From contig CAYOFI010000003.1 of NCBI GenBank assembly GCA_964403335.1, positions 62,001 through 126,000 on the forward strand: a DNA stretch of 64,000 nucleotides, given 5' to 3'. Origin of the DNA: CAZYAK01 sp964403335 (GTDB taxonomy: Bacteria > Patescibacteriota > Gracilibacteria > Peribacterales > Peribacteraceae). Every line of letters starts with the position of its first letter. Within the stretch, counting starts at the first letter, position 1. A program made the position numbers and the translations under genes. This document shows, one piece after another, positions 34,592 through 43,286 of the stretch. The notes below the pieces were generated by a model. The model made no database searches. It was not told where the DNA came from and saw nothing but the letters and a program-made list of their open reading frames with translations.

Positions 34592-36706
34592 ATGGACATC
34601 ATCGTCCACACAGGCTCCACACGTGCGCAAGACGGGGCAATGCCGTCCGCGCTTACGTTCGACTCGTCGGAAGACGAGAAGGCATTTCTGTTGCTGCATG
34701 TGGAAGCGGGTGCGGATGCCGCAAAAACGCTGGAAGAGGAGTGCGTGATCATCGTGCGGCATGCGCTTTTGGGGAGCGAAGGGGAGCCATGGCACCGGTT
34801 GGACGGGACGCTGAAGGAACTCAACGGTCTCTTCAAGGGGCTTATTCTCAGCAATGCCATCGAAGACATCCATGCCATCGTGGCGATTTTGGACCGGGAG
34901 GGAACGCTCCATGTCTCTCATGCGGGCCGGGGCGAGGCGTACTTGATCCGCCGTTCGTCGGCGATGCAGATTACGGAATTTGCCAAAGGGAAACCGATGC
35001 CGGCTTTCGTACATATTTCCAGCGGAGCGATAGAGAGCGGCGATATCGTCGTTCTGTCCACGCAGAGGTTGCTCCGGACCTTCTCGCCCACCCAGTTGGC
35101 ATCTCTGCGCACGCATGCCGACATCGTGGAAGAAATTCTGGCGACGTTGGAAGCGGAGCATGAAGTGGCGGCTATTGCGTCATTGCGTTCGCCGGGCGAA
35201 GAACCTGCATCCGCTCGTCATGGACATGCAGGCCGCGGTCATGTCTCGGCGGATCACGGCGGATCGCGCGCGGCGGTCTTACAGGCTCGTTTGCAGGCCC
35301 GCACGCACCGCCGCAAGCGCGAAGGAGTCATGGGATATCTGCCGGAGTGGAGCCAGGTGAGCGCCGTGCTCGCGGCCGTCGGCGGATGGTTGTGGCGCAC
35401 GGGGAAGACGGTCGGCAAGGGCGGCGTCGCTCTTGGCAAGAAAGCCGGAGCGCGCGCGGGAAAACTCGGTCAGCGCGGGAACGGCGACGCGCCGAAGACG
35501 TCCATGGTCGCGTCGATGTCCGGATTCATGGGTTCTTTGCAGGATAAGACGGAACAATTCATGTCCGATCTGCGCGATCCGCAGCGCAAAAAGCGCGCGC
35601 AGCTCCTGCTCGTCGCGGGCGCGTTGGCGGCGTTCCTCATCATCTGGATGCTCGTGAGCCTCACGACCAGCAGCCAGCGCAGCAAGTCGCGCGCGGAACT
35701 GACGGCGCTTGTCACGCAGATCAACGAAGACATTCAAACCGCGGACACGCGCAAACTCGCGGGCGATCCGCAATCGGCCAATGCCATTTTGGAGCGCGCC
35801 GAGGAGCAGGCCAAGCAGGTGATGGAGAATGAGGCGGGACTCTTCCGCGTGGAAGCGCTTGATCTTTTGGACCGCATCCGCCAGAAGCGCGAGGAATTGA
35901 ACAATGTGGTGCGCATCTCGCCGCGGCTTGTCGTCAATATCAGTTCCAAGAATGCCGACGTGAGCGCGCAGGGTTTGATCGGTTTGGGTGACGGCGAATT
36001 CCTCGTGTACGACCGTCAAGACGGCTACCGCGTTCTGCTTAACCGCCTGGATGATCCCAAGCGCATCACCGATGACGGGTCCATTCTGCGCGGCGCCCAC
36101 TTCGCGCGCCAGAAAGCCCAGGTCTTCCTGACGACGGACGGCAGCTTGCTGGAACTGAACGGCAACCAGGTCACGTCCATGAAGACGGATGACGCCAACG
36201 GATGGGTGGCGGGCACGGATATCGAAACATATCTGCGCTATCTCTACGTCCTGTCTCCGGACCAGAAGCAGATCTACAAATACGAACGGCTCAGCAACCG
36301 CTACGGTCCCGCTGTGCCGTACAACGTGAACGGCAATCTCACGAAGGTCCTGGATATGTCCATCGACGGCAGCGTGTACTTGCTCAGCGAAGGCGGCGAG
36401 GTGCAGAAACTCCTGCGCGGAGAAGTGCAGCCCTTCGTATTGCGCCACGTGCCGTCGGATGCGCTTACCAAGGCCACCAGATTGTTCAAGGTCACGGACG
36501 GCAACTTCTACTTCCTGGACCCCGAACAGAACCGCGTGGTGGTGGTGACGGACGGCGGATCGACCGGCGAGGCGCAGTACGTGAAGCAGTACATTTTGGA
36601 AGGAGAGCAGCTGGGAACGCTGCAGGATTTGTACGTCGATCCGGATCAGAGCCATCTGTATGTGATTGATGAAAAGAGGGTGTATGTGGTGGATCTTTCG
36701 AGTTGA
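34592..36706 (+). CDS. PP2C-like domain / transmembrane / beta-propeller-like fusion protein
   Basis: A 704-residue protein. Residues 1-200 resemble the second half of a PPM/PP2C phosphatase (IVAILDREGTLHVSHAGRGE, AYLIRRSSAMQITEF and ESGDIVVLSTQRLLRTFSPT), but the first metal motif DGMGGH is missing, so it may be inactive. A basic linker, one transmembrane helix (LLLVAGALAAFLIIWMLVSL, about 338-358) and a coiled coil (ANAILERAEEQAKQVMENEA) follow. The 300-residue C-terminus has repeated blade-like segments (FLVYDRQDGYRVLL, SVYLLSEGGEVQKLL, NFYFLDPEQNRVVVV, SHLYVIDEKRVYVVD), probably extracytoplasmic. It could transmit an outside signal inward. Confidence 0.75.
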   Translation: MDIIVHTGSTRAQDGAMPSALTFDSSEDEKAFLLLHVEAGADAAKTLEEECVIIVRHALLGSEGEPWHRLDGTLKELNGLFKGLILSNAIEDIHAIVAILDREGTLHVSHAGRGEAYLIRRSSAMQITEFAKGKPMPAFVHISSGAIESGDIVVLSTQRLLRTFSPTQLASLRTHADIVEEILATLEAEHEVAAIASLRSPGEEPASARHGHAGRGHVSADHGGSRAAVLQARLQARTHRRKREGVMGYLPEWSQVSAVLAAVGGWLWRTGKTVGKGGVALGKKAGARAGKLGQRGNGDAPKTSMVASMSGFMGSLQDKTEQFMSDLRDPQRKKRAQLLLVAGALAAFLIIWMLVSLTTSSQRSKSRAELTALVTQINEDIQTADTRKLAGDPQSANAILERAEEQAKQVMENEAGLFRVEALDLLDRIRQKREELNNVVRISPRLVVNISSKNADVSAQGLIGLGDGEFLVYDRQDGYRVLLNRLDDPKRITDDGSILRGAHFARQKAQVFLTTDGSLLELNGNQVTSMKTDDANGWVAGTDIETYLRYLYVLSPDQKQIYKYERLSNRYGPAVPYNVNGNLTKVLDMSIDGSVYLLSEGGEVQKLLRGEVQPFVLRHVPSDALTKATRLFKVTDGNFYFLDPEQNRVVVVTDGGSTGEAQYVKQYILEGEQLGTLQDLYVDPDQSHLYVIDEKRVYVVDLSS

Positions 36707-36800
36707 AAATTGAGAATTGAAAATGGAAAATTATGGAAGTAGCTTTGTTCCTTGGTTTCCTGCCGAATTTTCAATCTTCAATTTTTCATTCTCAATTTTC
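36704..36800. repeat. Period-7 hairpin between the propeller gene and the nucleotidyltransferase
   Basis: The left arm has heptads AATTGAG, AATTGAA, AATGGAA starting at the stop codon. The right arm has TTTTCAA, TCTTCAA, TTCTCAA and runs into the ATG of the next gene. It is related to the element inside the pseudopilin gene at 54298. Confidence 0.8.
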
Positions 36801-37205
36801 ATGCGCGTCCTTCTCTTCGGCACGTTCGACCATCTGCACCCCGGCCATCTGTTCGTCTTGGACGAAGCGGCCAAGCGCGGAGAAGTATTTGTCGTCATCG
36901 CGCGCGATACAAACGTCGAGCGCATCAAAGGCCGTTCGCCCGATGAATCCGAAGAGCAGCGCAAAGCCGCGGTCATGGCGGCGTCACCCGGAGCGGCGGT
37001 GTTCCTGGGGGATCCGGAGAATTTTTTGGTGCCCGTGCGCGAGATCCGTCCCGATCTGATTGTCCTTGGCTACGACCAACGCTTGCCTCCGGGCGTGACG
37101 GATGCGGATTTGCCCTGCCCCGTGGAACGATTGCCGGCGCATCATCCGGATCAATTCAAATCGTCATTGCGGCGGGGTGGCGAAAACGGCCCAAATCCGG
37201 TATAA
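36801..37205 (+). CDS. Cytidylyltransferase-like protein (TagD/RibL-type)
   Basis: A 134-residue protein with the nucleotidyltransferase HxGH motif in LLFGTFDHLHPGHLFVLDEA, a phosphate-binding loop around RDTNVERIKGRSPDESEEQR and DLIVLGYDQRLPPGV. This size and pattern fit glycerol-3-phosphate cytidylyltransferases and archaeal-type FAD synthetases (RibL); the substrate cannot be told. Start at 36801, exactly where the fold begins. TATAAT of the next gene overlaps its stop. Confidence 0.85.
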   Translation: MRVLLFGTFDHLHPGHLFVLDEAAKRGEVFVVIARDTNVERIKGRSPDESEEQRKAAVMAASPGAAVFLGDPENFLVPVREIRPDLIVLGYDQRLPPGVTDADLPCPVERLPAHHPDQFKSSLRRGGENGPNPV

Positions 37206-37206
37206 T
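37201..37206 (+). promoter_or_regulatory. Consensus leaderless -10
   Basis: TATAAT ends six bases before the ATG at 37213; no leader is possible. Confidence 0.65.
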
Positions 37207-37212
37207 GATGCG

Positions 37213-37458
37213 ATGTCCAAGACACACATTTCCCTCACCTCCCTCCGCAATCAATTGATCGGTGCCGCCGTCGGCACGGGTGTCGCGTTGGGTGTGTATG
37301 GCCTCTACACGGTCGCCTCGCCGATGATTGCATCGCTGTTCCCGAGCCCGACCGTGGAAGCGAGTGCGTCCAAATTTTCCGATGCGGATCGCGCGGCGCG
37401 GTTGGAAGAGATTGGGAAGAAGGCGAAGGGGATTTTGGAGAGGGAATTGGGTCGGTGA
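37213..37458 (+). CDS. Small single-pass membrane protein
   Basis: An 81-residue protein. One hydrophobic helix (LIGAAVGTGVALGVYGLYTV) is followed by a charged helical tail (FSDADRAARLEEIGKKAKGI). Function unknown. It lies between the cytidylyltransferase-like gene and prepilin peptidase. Start fixed by the leaderless TATAAT. Confidence 0.65.
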   Translation: MSKTHISLTSLRNQLIGAAVGTGVALGVYGLYTVASPMIASLFPSPTVEASASKFSDADRAARLEEIGKKAKGILERELGR

Positions 37459-37472
37459 GAGGAATCGCATAC

Positions 37473-37502
37473 AGAGACGTGCGCGTCGCACGTCTGTACA
37501 AT
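37473..37502. repeat. GACGTG palindrome overlapping the pilD promoter
   Basis: AGAGACGTGCGCGTCGCACG followed by TCTGTAC is the counterpart (reverse orientation) of 15850-15878. Its end overlaps TACAAT (37497-37502), which lies six bases before the GTG start of prepilin peptidase, so the repeat contributes to the promoter. Confidence 0.65.
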
Positions 37503-37508
37503 GGGAGA

Positions 37509-38249
37509 GTGACGATCATTCTTTTCTTCATTGCTCTCTTTGGCGTGGCGCTGGGGAGCTTTGGGAATGTTGTGGTGTTGCGGGGGATTGCGAAAGAAAG
37601 TCTGGGCGGGCGATCGAAGTGTCCGCGGTGCCGTCATGTGCTGCGTGCGATGGATCTGATTCCTGTCGTGAGTTTTGTCGCGCTTGGCGGACGATGTCGA
37701 TATTGCCGCAAGCCGATCTCCTGGCAGTACCCGTTTGTCGAATTGGGGAGCGCTCTGCTTTTCGTATTGGCGTTCGTCCATGAGCCGTCGTCGCTCGGCG
37801 CTGCTGTGCTTCTGGCTTTTGGTCTTTGGCTTCTCCTTCTCATCGCCGTCTTCGACGGACGCACGGGCTTTATTCCCGATGCCCTCAGTCTTCCTCTTCT
37901 CGCCATCGGCATCGCGTACGCATATGTCACCGGCTATCAGCCGTGGATCGCGCTCGTCATTTGCGGGGGGTTTTTCCTGGCGCAGTGGATTGTCAGCCGC
38001 GGCAGGTGGGTGGGGAGCGGGGATGTGATTTTGGGTGCGGGCATCGGCGCGCTTGTCTGCACGTGGCAGCAGGCGTTGCTCGTTTTGTTGATCGCATATG
38101 TCACAGGCGCGCTTTTTGCATTGTCGCTTTTGCTTCGTCATCGTAAGACGCTCGACAGCGCACTCGCGTTCGGGCCGTTTTTGGCGGGGGCGGGGATGGT
38201 GACGGCGCTGTGGGGCAACGTGATCCTCCAACGGCTTTTTGGCGCATAA
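37509..38249 (+). CDS. pilD: Type IV prepilin peptidase / N-methyltransferase
   Basis: A 246-residue integral membrane aspartic protease that cleaves class III leader peptides and methylates the new N-terminus. The zinc-binding cysteines (CPRCRHVLRA and CRYCRKPISWQYPFVE) are in the N-terminal cytoplasmic domain. The catalytic aspartates are in IAVFDGRTGFIPDALSL and the GSGDVILGA block. Several membrane helices follow. The GTG at 37509 is preferred (leaderless TACAAT); a longer frame from 37455 overlaps the previous gene. It processes the prepilins at 51.5-56 kb. Confidence 0.93.
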   Translation: MTIILFFIALFGVALGSFGNVVVLRGIAKESLGGRSKCPRCRHVLRAMDLIPVVSFVALGGRCRYCRKPISWQYPFVELGSALLFVLAFVHEPSSLGAAVLLAFGLWLLLLIAVFDGRTGFIPDALSLPLLAIGIAYAYVTGYQPWIALVICGGFFLAQWIVSRGRWVGSGDVILGAGIGALVCTWQQALLVLLIAYVTGALFALSLLLRHRKTLDSALAFGPFLAGAGMVTALWGNVILQRLFGA

Positions 38250-38413
38250 AAAGATGGGCCGCAATCACAAGGATCGAGGCCCAAAAATGTCGTCAGAGGC
38301 TGACTGTCCCGCTGGATAACCAGGGGCCGCCTCCGCTAGTCACCATCCTCTCGCTCAGGATCCCGTGCGGGATGTTGAGGAGGGAGACTAGCGGAGAGGA
38401 AGAGCGTCTGACT
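38248..38413 (-). ncRNA. Candidate structured non-coding RNA, about 166 nt
   Basis: A minus-strand unit with its own promoter (38447-38420) and a terminator: stem GGGCC/GGCCC followed by ATCTTTTT at 38248. The RNA can fold into three helices. A closing helix is GTCAGA/TCTGAC. A long hairpin has outer arms CTCCGCTAGTC/GACTAGCGGAG and apex ATCCCGCACGGGAT. A shorter hairpin is CCCCTGGTTATCCAGCGGG. There is no open reading frame of note. It does not show the tmRNA, SRP or RNase P signatures I know; 6S-like function is possible. It lies head-to-head with cassette 2 and its terminator abuts the pilD stop. Confidence 0.65.
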
Positions 38414-38419
38414 GGGGAT

Positions 38420-38447
38420 ATTTTAGGGCAAATGTGCATTTTGTCAA
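38420..38447 (-). promoter_or_regulatory. Strong promoter of the candidate ncRNA
   Basis: On the minus strand: perfect TTGACA (38447-38442), 16-bp spacer, TAAAAT (38425-38420); predicted start at about 38413. No start codon follows. It is among the best promoter matches in the window. Confidence 0.8.
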
Positions 38448-38548
38448 CTATTACCCCATTCTTCGTAGCTTGCCACACAGGGCGTTTCTGCCACTTTCTC
38501 GGGCATTTTATGGACGAGATTTAGACAACCTGCTTTAATTGTTGTCAC

Positions 38549-38986
38549 ATGCTTACCCTTCAGCTCACGAAGGCAGAAATGACTCTATTCCAGGCTTTGC
38601 CTGAGAGTGTGCGCAATGGATGGAAGACGGAGGAGGAACTTTTGACGTTTGAGGACACGCCGTCGCGCCGATCGATGCGGATGAGCGTGATCAAGCTGAC
38701 CGACCCGCGCTTGTTGCGTCTGCGCACGCAGGTATCCGAACTGCAACAAAAACCTCAGGATGCCAAAAAATTGATGGACGACATGGATTTTTCCGACGTG
38801 AACGACGACGACCTGCTGCAGCTCTTCTACGCCATGGGTCCGGACGTGCTGACGTTCATGATCGTGCAGTTGTTGCAACCTACGGCCAACGACGAGGACG
38901 TGCAGATGGTCGCATCGCTGTCGATGATCCGGCACTTGATCCTCTTTGCGTTTGTCGAAGCCTATTCCTCCCCCTCCTACGCATGA
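38549..38986 (+). CDS. Cassette 2, gene 1: small acidic protein (paralogue of 24652)
   Basis: A 145-residue soluble protein of unknown function, a paralogue of the first gene of cassette 1 (alignment given there). Predicted mostly helical, with acidic patches (DDMDFSDVNDDDLLQLFY). TGC plus TTTAAT (38534-38539) lies 9 bases before the ATG, so the leader is only 2-3 nt. Its stop overlaps the start of the next gene (ATGA at 38983-38986). About 130 bp upstream is the divergent promoter of the candidate ncRNA. Confidence 0.8.
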   Translation: MLTLQLTKAEMTLFQALPESVRNGWKTEEELLTFEDTPSRRSMRMSVIKLTDPRLLRLRTQVSELQQKPQDAKKLMDDMDFSDVNDDDLLQLFYAMGPDVLTFMIVQLLQPTANDEDVQMVASLSMIRHLILFAFVEAYSSPSYA

Positions 38987-39729
38987 GTCCCGCTGGATCC
39001 GGTACCGGCCGAACGAGCGCGGAAACGCCGACGCGCCTGCTTGATGAGGTGACGCGTTTGCAAGAGCAGGCTGCCGAGCGCGCGGGTGGCGATCAAAGTT
39101 TGGCACGGGGTGCCGAGCGCGTGGGCGTGGAAGAGAAGAGCGTGGGACTGCAGGAAGATGTGGTGAAGCAATTGATGAAAGAACATCCGGAATTGGTGCC
39201 CGAACATCTGCAGGGCGATCCGGAGAAGCTCAGCGCGTACCTGCTGGAGAAGCAATTGGAGCAGAAGCGCGAGGCGCTGACGGCACTGAGCAAGACAAAA
39301 GAAGGCGCACAAGAAGCCAAAAAAGAGGGCTGGCTCGGCGGTGCGTTCAACACCGTCCGCAAAGGCATCGGTGCCGTGGGCGGGCATCTCTCTCGCAACT
39401 GGGGAAAGTATCTGATGCTTGCGGCTGCGTTGGGATTGGGGTGGTATTACAGCGATTACATCTTGGCATGGCTGAAGCAGATGCAGGGATTGGTGACGCA
39501 GAACGCGATTGATACCGGGGCGGCGCAAGTGGTCACGACGGCACCGACGACGGCCGGCGCGACGGAAGCGGTGAACGCCGCAAACTTGATGACCAACCCC
39601 GTCGGACCCGCTTCCGCCTACCCGATCGATGTGCAGGCCCCGGTGCAGAGCCTGTTCACCGGAGCGCCGCAAACGGCCGTCCCTGTGATCACCGACGTGA
39701 ACGCCGCCGCCGCGGCCGCACTCAAATAA
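38983..39729 (+). CDS. Cassette 2, gene 2: single-pass membrane protein
   Basis: A 248-residue protein with a charged helical N-terminal domain of about 140 residues (KQLMKEHPELVPEHLQGDPE, then LEKQLEQKREALTALSKTKE). One transmembrane helix (YLMLAAALGLGWYYSDYILA, about 141-161) and an Ala/Thr/Val-rich low-complexity tail follow. There is no enzyme motif. The layout matches the 152-aa protein of cassette 1, with a longer cytoplasmic part. Translationally coupled to gene 1. Confidence 0.75.
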   Translation: MSPAGSGTGRTSAETPTRLLDEVTRLQEQAAERAGGDQSLARGAERVGVEEKSVGLQEDVVKQLMKEHPELVPEHLQGDPEKLSAYLLEKQLEQKREALTALSKTKEGAQEAKKEGWLGGAFNTVRKGIGAVGGHLSRNWGKYLMLAAALGLGWYYSDYILAWLKQMQGLVTQNAIDTGAAQVVTTAPTTAGATEAVNAANLMTNPVGPASAYPIDVQAPVQSLFTGAPQTAVPVITDVNAAAAAALK

Positions 39730-39759
39730 CGCAATTCCCACTCTCTTCTTTATCCTGCT

Positions 39760-42700
39760 ATGTCCTCAGAGCAGCCGCCATCGCCAACCCCGGAGGAAGT
39801 TGACAGTGTTACAGAAGTAGATTCTGGTACTGAAAAAGTGGGAGGAGTAACGCGGCGTGAGGCTTTGAAATACCTCGGTCTCTTGGCCACGTGCTTGGCC
39901 ATTCCTGGCTCGGATGGACAGAGAAGTATCGAACAGAAGAAGGGCGGAGATGACGTGCAGGCTCTATTGGCGCGGTTACAAGACATGTTGCAGGGTCCCG
40001 GGCCCGCTTCGTTGGCGACTCAGCGGCACAACTACACCAATTTGCTCGGCAGCATCCGTCAGATGGAAGAGTCGCTCCGGCAGTCGGTCGGCGAGGCGCC
40101 GGAGCAGGCGGCCGATACGAAACGTGCGCAATACATCGTGAATATCCTTCGGCTGCTTTTTGAAACACTGTCGAACGGACGCAAGGAGCAGATCATGCGT
40201 CTCAGCGGCCCGCATGCCGCAGAGAATACGGCTACGCAAAAAGAACAGGAGGACTTGTCGGCATATGTGGAGGTGGAACTGCATCACTTCACATCCGTGG
40301 TGCATCATCTGCGCATGATGGGCGACGTGTTCCGCGCCACGACAGATGTGCCCAAAATGCGGAAGGGCAAAGGCACGCCGGATCAGGATGTCTTCTTGCA
40401 GACGGTCTACAAGGGCATCAATGCGCAAGTGAGCGATCGCTTGGCCGGTCCGTTGGAGGCGTTGCGTCTGCAGATGGGGGATGTGGAAGCCCACGTGAAA
40501 TTGCAGGAATTCATCGTGACGGCGCTTGCTGCGACCACAGACAATGGGAATGTTGGAGCAGGCACGTTCATGGATCTTCAACGGATGTTGTCGCCGCTCC
40601 GGGGCGTGAAATTGCTGCGCAAGCAAGGCGAAGCCAGTGCTCAGCCCCAGGGCGATGTTGCGCGCGCGATGGAGCTCTGCATTCAACGTCCGGGTCCGGA
40701 GAATATCGCCAAGCTGCAACAGGCGCTTCATGCGTTGCGGCTGGCCGTGATGTATTCGCTCGAGACTCTCGTGAACGATCAGAAAGGATATTTGGATGTG
40801 GAACCCATCACGCTCAGCGGCGTGGCCATGTTCAAAGAAGTCGATGACTTCGAGGCGAAAGTGACACTTGCTCCGTCGAAGAAAAAAGGCGTGAAAGAAG
40901 GACGGCTGGCCACGGTGGTGTTCGCGGCCGCGTCGATTGAGCGCATGCGTGCGTTGCATCAAGAAGTATTCAACTTGCAGGCCAATCGGGGCGACCCCCA
41001 GTTTGCCGCAAAACAAGCGGCATTACTGGAAGCCTACGACCAGGAGATGGACAGGTTTCTGCGCGGACAACAGCGGTCCATGCACGACATCGTTTGGCGG
41101 CGCGAGATCACGGCGCTCCGCGGCGCGTCCTTGCCCATCGCGGACCGGGAATACGATGTCGCCACTCCCGCCGACACGCCGGAGCTGCGCGCGCAACGGG
41201 CGGCTGGAGAAAAATTCTTACTCTCCGAATTCCGCCGTCGCTTGGATGCGAAGCCCGAGGAGCGTCAGAAATTGCAGGAATCCGTGCTGGCCTGGCGCGC
41301 GGACGGATACCGGGTGGAGTCCGCCAAGCCCGGGCGTCCGCTGACGGATGCTTATAGTAACGTTGTGGCGGTCGTTGGACGCGTTTTGCCTGAGCTGACG
41401 CGCAATGCGTCCGCATCCGATCAGGCACAACGCCATTTCAGTGAGCGTCTGCGAAGATTTTTGTCGCAGGTGGGTATGGGGCACGTGCCGGTGGGAGAGC
41501 CTGGTTCCAATTTGCACAAAGAACACCTGCAGCGCCGCAAGGACTATGCAAACGGCCTGGTTGCCAGCGCCAAAGAATGCATGGCGCTGACCGACAAAGA
41601 AAAGCTCACCAGCCAGGAAGGATGGGAGGCGTTTTTGAATCCCATGCTTTTGCGTTTTAATACCAAAAAACTCGCCGAACGTTCTGTCACGCAGGAGGCC
41701 GCACTTCCCATTGAATTGGAAGTCGCGTACTGGTGGCCGTTCAAATATGTTCATTGGCTTGCCGTCAGTCACTGGTTGGGTGTGGATTTGCGCGAAGTCT
41801 ACAAAGAGAAAGGGACGTACTTGGGATACAGCGTCAAGCTGCCGGCGGTACGGACGCTTTTATTGATGGGGGACAAATTGGATGCGGCTTTGGCGAAGGA
41901 GGGTCGGACCAAGCAGCAGTTGCAGGATCTGCCTGCGGAAGAACAAAAAAAAGTCGTTATCAGATTGGCGGAACTTGTGGAAGGCGAGGAGACCACGACC
42001 GTCGCAGAGGTGAAAGCGCGGCATGAGCCGGCAATGGATGCCGCCGGGTCCATGGTTGTTGCCGCCTCCAATACGTTGCAGGCGGCGGGAGAGGATCCGC
42101 AGATCGCCGAACCGGGATCATTTTTTGTGGAAGGGCGGTATCTGGATGGCAAATTGCCGGATGTTTTAGCCGGCCAGGCCGGAAATGTGCATGTGGTGGA
42201 TGCACTTAGCAAGTTGCGTTTGCGGTTGGGCAATCAGCCGTTCGATGCTTTGCATGACGCATGCGATCGCCGGGACGAAGGGCTGACGAATTACCGGGAA
42301 GTGCTCAAACAACCGGCAGGAGATTGGTGGAAGGGGCGGGACGGGGAGCCGGATGCGGCCCGCGTCGCCGCGGCACTCAATAATCAGGATCTGCACCTGA
42401 CGCCGGAAGAATCATTGTGGCTGTATGTGAAAATTCTCCCCGCCATGCAGGCTTTGAACGTGCCGCAGGGCAACATTTTGCAAGCCATGCGCGACCTGAC
42501 GGCGAAGATGAAAAATCTGGAACAGAAACTGGATGATCCCCGCGCCGCCCTGACACCCAAGCAGCGGGAAGATACCGTGGAAGAATTGTTCCGCACGCGC
42601 GGGCAGTTGCGCGGCATGTGGATGTACATTGCCGCCAACGAGCGATTCGCGCAGGACCGCCTGACGTTTGAATACGGCGACTATATGGCCGACCAGAGCA

Positions 42701-43245
42701 AGTCGCTTGGTCAACACATGAACGTGGCGTCCATGCTCCTCACACTCGGTGACCACCGGACGGCGGCTCTGACGCTTCTGGCCTTACGTGCGGTGGAAAT
42801 CGTCGCAACAGTGAGTATCGTCAAAGCCATCGTGAAGCGCGTCGTGTTTGGCGGATCGAAAAAAGATGAACGAAAAGAGACACATACAAAAGAGCCCACT
42901 CAGACTAATGATGACGAATCTTTCCAGCAGGAGATCGATCAGCGCATTGAATCATTCGGACATCTCGCTCAGCAGTATGAAGTCGCGAGCATAGAGTACG
43001 CGCAGGCGCAGGGGACGCCGCAGGAAGAGGAAAGGCTTCTTGTGCTCATCAGGATAGTTCAACAGGTCCTTCGTCTGTTTGCAGAAATTGAGCAACTAAC
43101 TCGCGATCATGCGTTGCCGACTGAGTTGAAGAACTTGGAAAAGTACAAGGAGCATTGGCAACAGCATGAGCGAAGCTACCTTGCCGCATTGCAAGAATTG
43201 CGTAAACAGCCCGAACCTCCCTCGGGCGAACAGCCAAGCGCGTGA
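39760..43245 (+). CDS. Cassette 2, gene 3: giant helical protein with Tat-like N-terminus, 1161 aa
   Basis: No family recognised. After a short acidic start, residues about 30-50 read VTRREALKYLGLLATCLAIP, which fits the twin-arginine motif (S/T-RR-x-x-LK) plus a hydrophobic core; the Cys in LATC could be a weak lipobox. The bulk is helical and charged with coiled-coil segments (NLEQKLDDPRAALTPKQRED). A possible transmembrane helix lies near 1001-1025 (LRAVEIVATVSIVKAIVKRV), followed by a polar, likely coiled-coil tail. It occupies the same place as the 1966-aa gene of cassette 1, but I cannot align the two. Starts 30 nt after gene 2. Confidence 0.82.
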   Translation: MSSEQPPSPTPEEVDSVTEVDSGTEKVGGVTRREALKYLGLLATCLAIPGSDGQRSIEQKKGGDDVQALLARLQDMLQGPGPASLATQRHNYTNLLGSIRQMEESLRQSVGEAPEQAADTKRAQYIVNILRLLFETLSNGRKEQIMRLSGPHAAENTATQKEQEDLSAYVEVELHHFTSVVHHLRMMGDVFRATTDVPKMRKGKGTPDQDVFLQTVYKGINAQVSDRLAGPLEALRLQMGDVEAHVKLQEFIVTALAATTDNGNVGAGTFMDLQRMLSPLRGVKLLRKQGEASAQPQGDVARAMELCIQRPGPENIAKLQQALHALRLAVMYSLETLVNDQKGYLDVEPITLSGVAMFKEVDDFEAKVTLAPSKKKGVKEGRLATVVFAAASIERMRALHQEVFNLQANRGDPQFAAKQAALLEAYDQEMDRFLRGQQRSMHDIVWRREITALRGASLPIADREYDVATPADTPELRAQRAAGEKFLLSEFRRRLDAKPEERQKLQESVLAWRADGYRVESAKPGRPLTDAYSNVVAVVGRVLPELTRNASASDQAQRHFSERLRRFLSQVGMGHVPVGEPGSNLHKEHLQRRKDYANGLVASAKECMALTDKEKLTSQEGWEAFLNPMLLRFNTKKLAERSVTQEAALPIELEVAYWWPFKYVHWLAVSHWLGVDLREVYKEKGTYLGYSVKLPAVRTLLLMGDKLDAALAKEGRTKQQLQDLPAEEQKKVVIRLAELVEGEETTTVAEVKARHEPAMDAAGSMVVAASNTLQAAGEDPQIAEPGSFFVEGRYLDGKLPDVLAGQAGNVHVVDALSKLRLRLGNQPFDALHDACDRRDEGLTNYREVLKQPAGDWWKGRDGEPDAARVAAALNNQDLHLTPEESLWLYVKILPAMQALNVPQGNILQAMRDLTAKMKNLEQKLDDPRAALTPKQREDTVEELFRTRGQLRGMWMYIAANERFAQDRLTFEYGDYMADQSKSLGQHMNVASMLLTLGDHRTAALTLLALRAVEIVATVSIVKAIVKRVVFGGSKKDERKETHTKEPTQTNDDESFQQEIDQRIESFGHLAQQYEVASIEYAQAQGTPQEEERLLVLIRIVQQVLRLFAEIEQLTRDHALPTELKNLEKYKEHWQQHERSYLAALQELRKQPEPPSGEQPSA

Positions 43246-43286
43246 TCCCATAGCCAAATCTGCAGCTTTCGCCTATTCTCTTGAGC

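Noticed and set aside
34267..34878. Minus-strand frame across the rnj-propeller spacer
   Set aside because: It reads through GC-rich hairpin repeats and antisense to the PP2C-like domain.
37455..37508. Longer prepilin peptidase start
   Set aside because: It adds a basic stretch encoded by a repeat and lies upstream of the leaderless -10 before the GTG at 37509.
38248..38413. Candidate ncRNA as tmRNA or SRP RNA
   Set aside because: No tRNA-like ends or tag reading frame, and no SRP apical GGAA-type loop with its conserved flanks.
43281..43286. TTG start for smpB
   Set aside because: ATG at 43287 matches the family N-terminus and the -10 spacing.
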